Shown piece after piece: positions 5,767 through 7,619 of a DNA stretch of 7,619 nt (positions are counted from its first letter, which is position 1; each line of letters begins with the position of its first letter). Under the pieces are notes generated by a model. The model was not told where the DNA came from, did no database searches, and saw nothing but the letters and a program-made list of their open reading frames with translations. The stretch comes from Myxococcales bacterium (GTDB taxonomy: Bacteria > Myxococcota_A > Bradymonadia > Bradymonadales > Bradymonadaceae): assembly GCA_007120615.1 (NCBI GenBank), contig SKNI01000627.1:1-7619 (forward strand), written 5' to 3'. The translations under genes and the position numbers were made by a program.

Positions 5767-7619
5767 AACGTATATCCAAGGTTGAAGTGAAAGCTGCCGA
5801 ATCCCTCTCCGGGACGGCGGTCGAGCACCATACCGTAATCGAAGAGCAAGGGTATCTGATCGACGAGTAGATAACGCAAGCCGATTCCGGCGGCGCCCCG
5901 AAACTGACGAAACGGCTCGTCTTCGGGAAAGGCGTTGTCATAGCACTGACTGCCGGATCGTTGGTTATCGTCATCGAAGCAATCCACCAACATGCCGACA
6001 TCGAAAAACGTCGCCCCGTAGAGGCTCCAATTTCGCACCAGCGGATATCTCAACTCCAGATTATAATTGACCATAAACTCTCCACCAGTCGGCTGTTGCA
6101 GCTCCCCCACGGGTCCCAACGAATTGCCCGAGAAGCCACGGACGCTGCCGACGCCGCCGAGATAAAACCGCTCGTCGGGAGGGACCAGGGTCTGTCGATC
6201 AAAGAGCGGTACGATCTGGCCCACCCGCACGCCCTGACCGAGGGTGAAGTCATTCCAGAATCGGAAGAAGACGCTGGCGGCGATGGAGAGGCGCCAATAG
6301 CTGTCGCCGATGAGCTCCTCTCCGCCCTGGGCCAGGGCGTCACCGCTGACCAACTCCGGCTTAAACTGGAGGTGAAATCCGCGGGTTGGATTCAGAGGGC
6401 TGTCCCGGCGATCCAGGGTCAACTCCGGTAATAGCTTCGCCGTGGCCCGTCGGGGCGAAAAGATTCGCTCTCCGTTGACCCGCAGATCGTTGGGGGTCCA
6501 GGTCGCGGCCTGCTTCGCCTCTACCCCCATGGTAACGAAGAAGCGCTCCAACCACTCCGCTAATTCCTTTCGCAACTCCAGACGCAGGCCCCACTCCTCG
6601 CGTAAGACCTGATCGGTGGTCACCCCCAGTTGATCGATGAGGTAAAAGGGAGTGATCGTCAAAAAGAGCTTATCGATGCCGGTTTGCCCTTTCAAAAACC
6701 GGGGATGGTTATAGATCAGCTCGGCACCCAGAAGATAATCCAGCCCGGTGACCCCGGAAGCCTCTCCTCCTCGAAGACGAGTCAGGTCGAGGGTGTCCAT
6801 CGCTCCGATAAGGCGAGGCCGAAATCGTTGGCCCGAGCCCATCAGATTATTATTGGTGTACTGCGTCTCCCCCGTCAGAAGGAGGCGACGGCTATCGCTT
6901 GCCGGGTCCCGGCCCTCCACCCCGAATCGAAAGTCCATAAAATGGGTTCGAGACTCCTCCACGCTGATGATCAGCGAGGCCACCTGGTCGTAGCCCGGGG
7001 CCTCTTCATCATCGAGGCCGATGGTCTCGATGCTCACCGAATCAAAGAGTCCCAAGGAGCGCATATTGCCCTGCCCCTCGATCAGCTCCTGGACGTTGAG
7101 CAATTCTCCGGTCTCCACCGGCAGCTCTCGAAAGATGACCCCGGAGCGAGTCTTGAAATTGCCTTTGAGGAGTACCTCCCCGATCCGGACCCGGGGGCCC
7201 TCGTCGATCTCGTGCTGAATGATGATCTGCTCATCGACGACGCCGTCCTCAAATTGGCACTCCTCCGAGCGAACCCGGCGCTCACAGACCAGTGTCGGTG
7301 TCGCCCCCTCTCGCCATTGGCAGGCGCCGTCGATCAACTCCTCAAAGCTGGTGCGCTGGCACATCGGAGGAAGTCGAGGGGAATCACAGGCGATTCGCTC
7401 TCCTCCCAGGCGCCGGCAACTGGTTCGAACCTGGGCCCGGGGATAGCCGATGGTGCCGTAATATTGGGAGATCCGGGAGTGATCGGCCCGCACCTCCAGG
7501 GGCACAAAGGGGGCTTGCCTTTTCACCTGCAGAAGCCGTTGGATCCGCCCCGGCGCCACCACCTGATATCCCGTCACGTCGACGCGCTCCACCGTGGTCT
7601 GCTCCCCTTCATCGATGAA
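5763..7619 (-). CDS. Omp85-superfamily outer-membrane protein (BamA/TamA type), 5' end outside window
   Basis: 619 codons plus stop are visible and the frame runs through the window edge, so the GTG at 7592 is an internal valine. Number residue 1 from the edge codon. The chain shows the end of one POTRA domain (FIDEG), a second POTRA (about 10-145, beginning VERVDVTGY), and the last POTRA (about 145-222: VRIGEVLLKGN, then SLGLFDSVSI). A 16-strand-type barrel follows, with LTLDRRDSPLNPTRGF (400-415) and the lid-loop motif ERFYLGGVGSVRGF (483-496; VRGF). It ends HFNLGYTF, the terminal aromatic expected of an outer-membrane barrel. Such proteins insert or export proteins at the outer membrane. 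BamA, TamA and other subtypes cannot be separated without the 5' end. Two oddities: a six-cysteine insertion in the penultimate POTRA, and a Cys pair (547 and 559) in a predicted surface loop. Its TGA overlaps the TTG start of the Lnb-like gene. Confidence 0.93.
   Translation of the reverse strand, partial: FIDEGEQTTVERVDVTGYQVVAPGRIQRLLQVKRQAPFVPLEVRADHSRISQYYGTIGYPRAQVRTSCRRLGGERIACDSPRLPPMCQRTSFEELIDGACQWREGATPTLVCERRVRSEECQFEDGVVDEQIIIQHEIDEGPRVRIGEVLLKGNFKTRSGVIFRELPVETGELLNVQELIEGQGNMRSLGLFDSVSIETIGLDDEEAPGYDQVASLIISVEESRTHFMDFRFGVEGRDPASDSRRLLLTGETQYTNNNLMGSGQRFRPRLIGAMDTLDLTRLRGGEASGVTGLDYLLGAELIYNHPRFLKGQTGIDKLFLTITPFYLIDQLGVTTDQVLREEWGLRLELRKELAEWLERFFVTMGVEAKQAATWTPNDLRVNGERIFSPRRATAKLLPELTLDRRDSPLNPTRGFHLQFKPELVSGDALAQGGEELIGDSYWRLSIAASVFFRFWNDFTLGQGVRVGQIVPLFDRQTLVPPDERFYLGGVGSVRGFSGNSLGPVGELQQPTGGEFMVNYNLELRYPLVRNWSLYGATFFDVGMLVDCFDDDNQRSGSQCYDNAFPEDEPFRQFRGAAGIGLRYLLVDQIPLLFDYGMVLDRRPGEGFGSFHFNLGYTF
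7257..7418 (-). other. Six-cysteine insertion within a POTRA domain of the Omp85 protein
   Basis: This segment encodes residues 68-121 in window numbering. Cysteines fall at 68, 78, 87, 100, 112 and 121, with spacings of 9-13 residues. In a canonical POTRA the sequence Y..xGYP.A.V (here YYGTIGYPRAQV, 53-64) leads within a few residues to the next strand and D/EG motif (here IIIQHEIDEG, 132-141). Here about 60 residues lie between them, rich in R, E, C and P. The domain faces the oxidising periplasm, so three disulfides are plausible. Confidence 0.75.

Noticed and set aside
5233..6431. Plus-strand open frames (5233-5790 and 5961-6431) opposite the Lnb-like and Omp85 genes.
   Set aside because: Shadow frames with no motif; the minus-strand genes have clear family signatures over the same bases.

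Overview
The window looks like chromosomal housekeeping DNA from a Gram-negative (diderm) bacterium of the former Deltaproteobacteria, such as Myxococcota, Bradymonadales, Desulfobacterota or Bdellovibrionota. The reasons are an Omp85 outer-membrane protein gene beside genes for ZapA, 5-formyl-THF cyclo-ligase and membrane-anchored RNase Y, a moderately high GC content, and several GTG/TTG starts. The lineage is an inference from gene content; no marker gene fixes it.

Left part (1-3035), minus strand: a probable promoter and a 5' leader with a small hairpin, then zapA (cell division), fau/ygfA (folate salvage) and rny (RNase Y). These are followed after a 71-nt gap by the first 31 codons of tyrS (tyrosyl-tRNA synthetase), which runs off the window. 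The zapA-fau-rny-tyrS order resembles a cluster I recall from other delta-type proteobacteria. fau and rny are tightly packed: the rny Shine-Dalgarno overlaps the fau stop codon.

Middle (3123-4463), plus strand: one soluble histidine kinase with a GAF sensor domain and no receiver domain, transcribed divergently from zapA. Its last 32 bp overlap, tail to tail, the end of the next gene.

Right part (4432-7619), minus strand: the 3' two-POTRA-plus-barrel portion of an Omp85/BamA/TamA-family gene, entering from outside the window. Its stop codon overlaps the TTG start of a DUF4105 protein with an Lnb-type architecture (secreted papain-like domain with His and Cys, then five membrane helices). 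The pair probably forms an envelope-biogenesis operon: one member folds or inserts outer-membrane proteins, and the other may N-acylate lipoproteins.

The points most worth a second look are the Lnb-like acyltransferase candidate in a Gram-negative context, and a roughly 60-residue insertion with six cysteines in the penultimate POTRA domain of the Omp85 protein. I found no mobile elements, CRISPR arrays, tRNA or rRNA genes, and no convincing intrinsic terminators.
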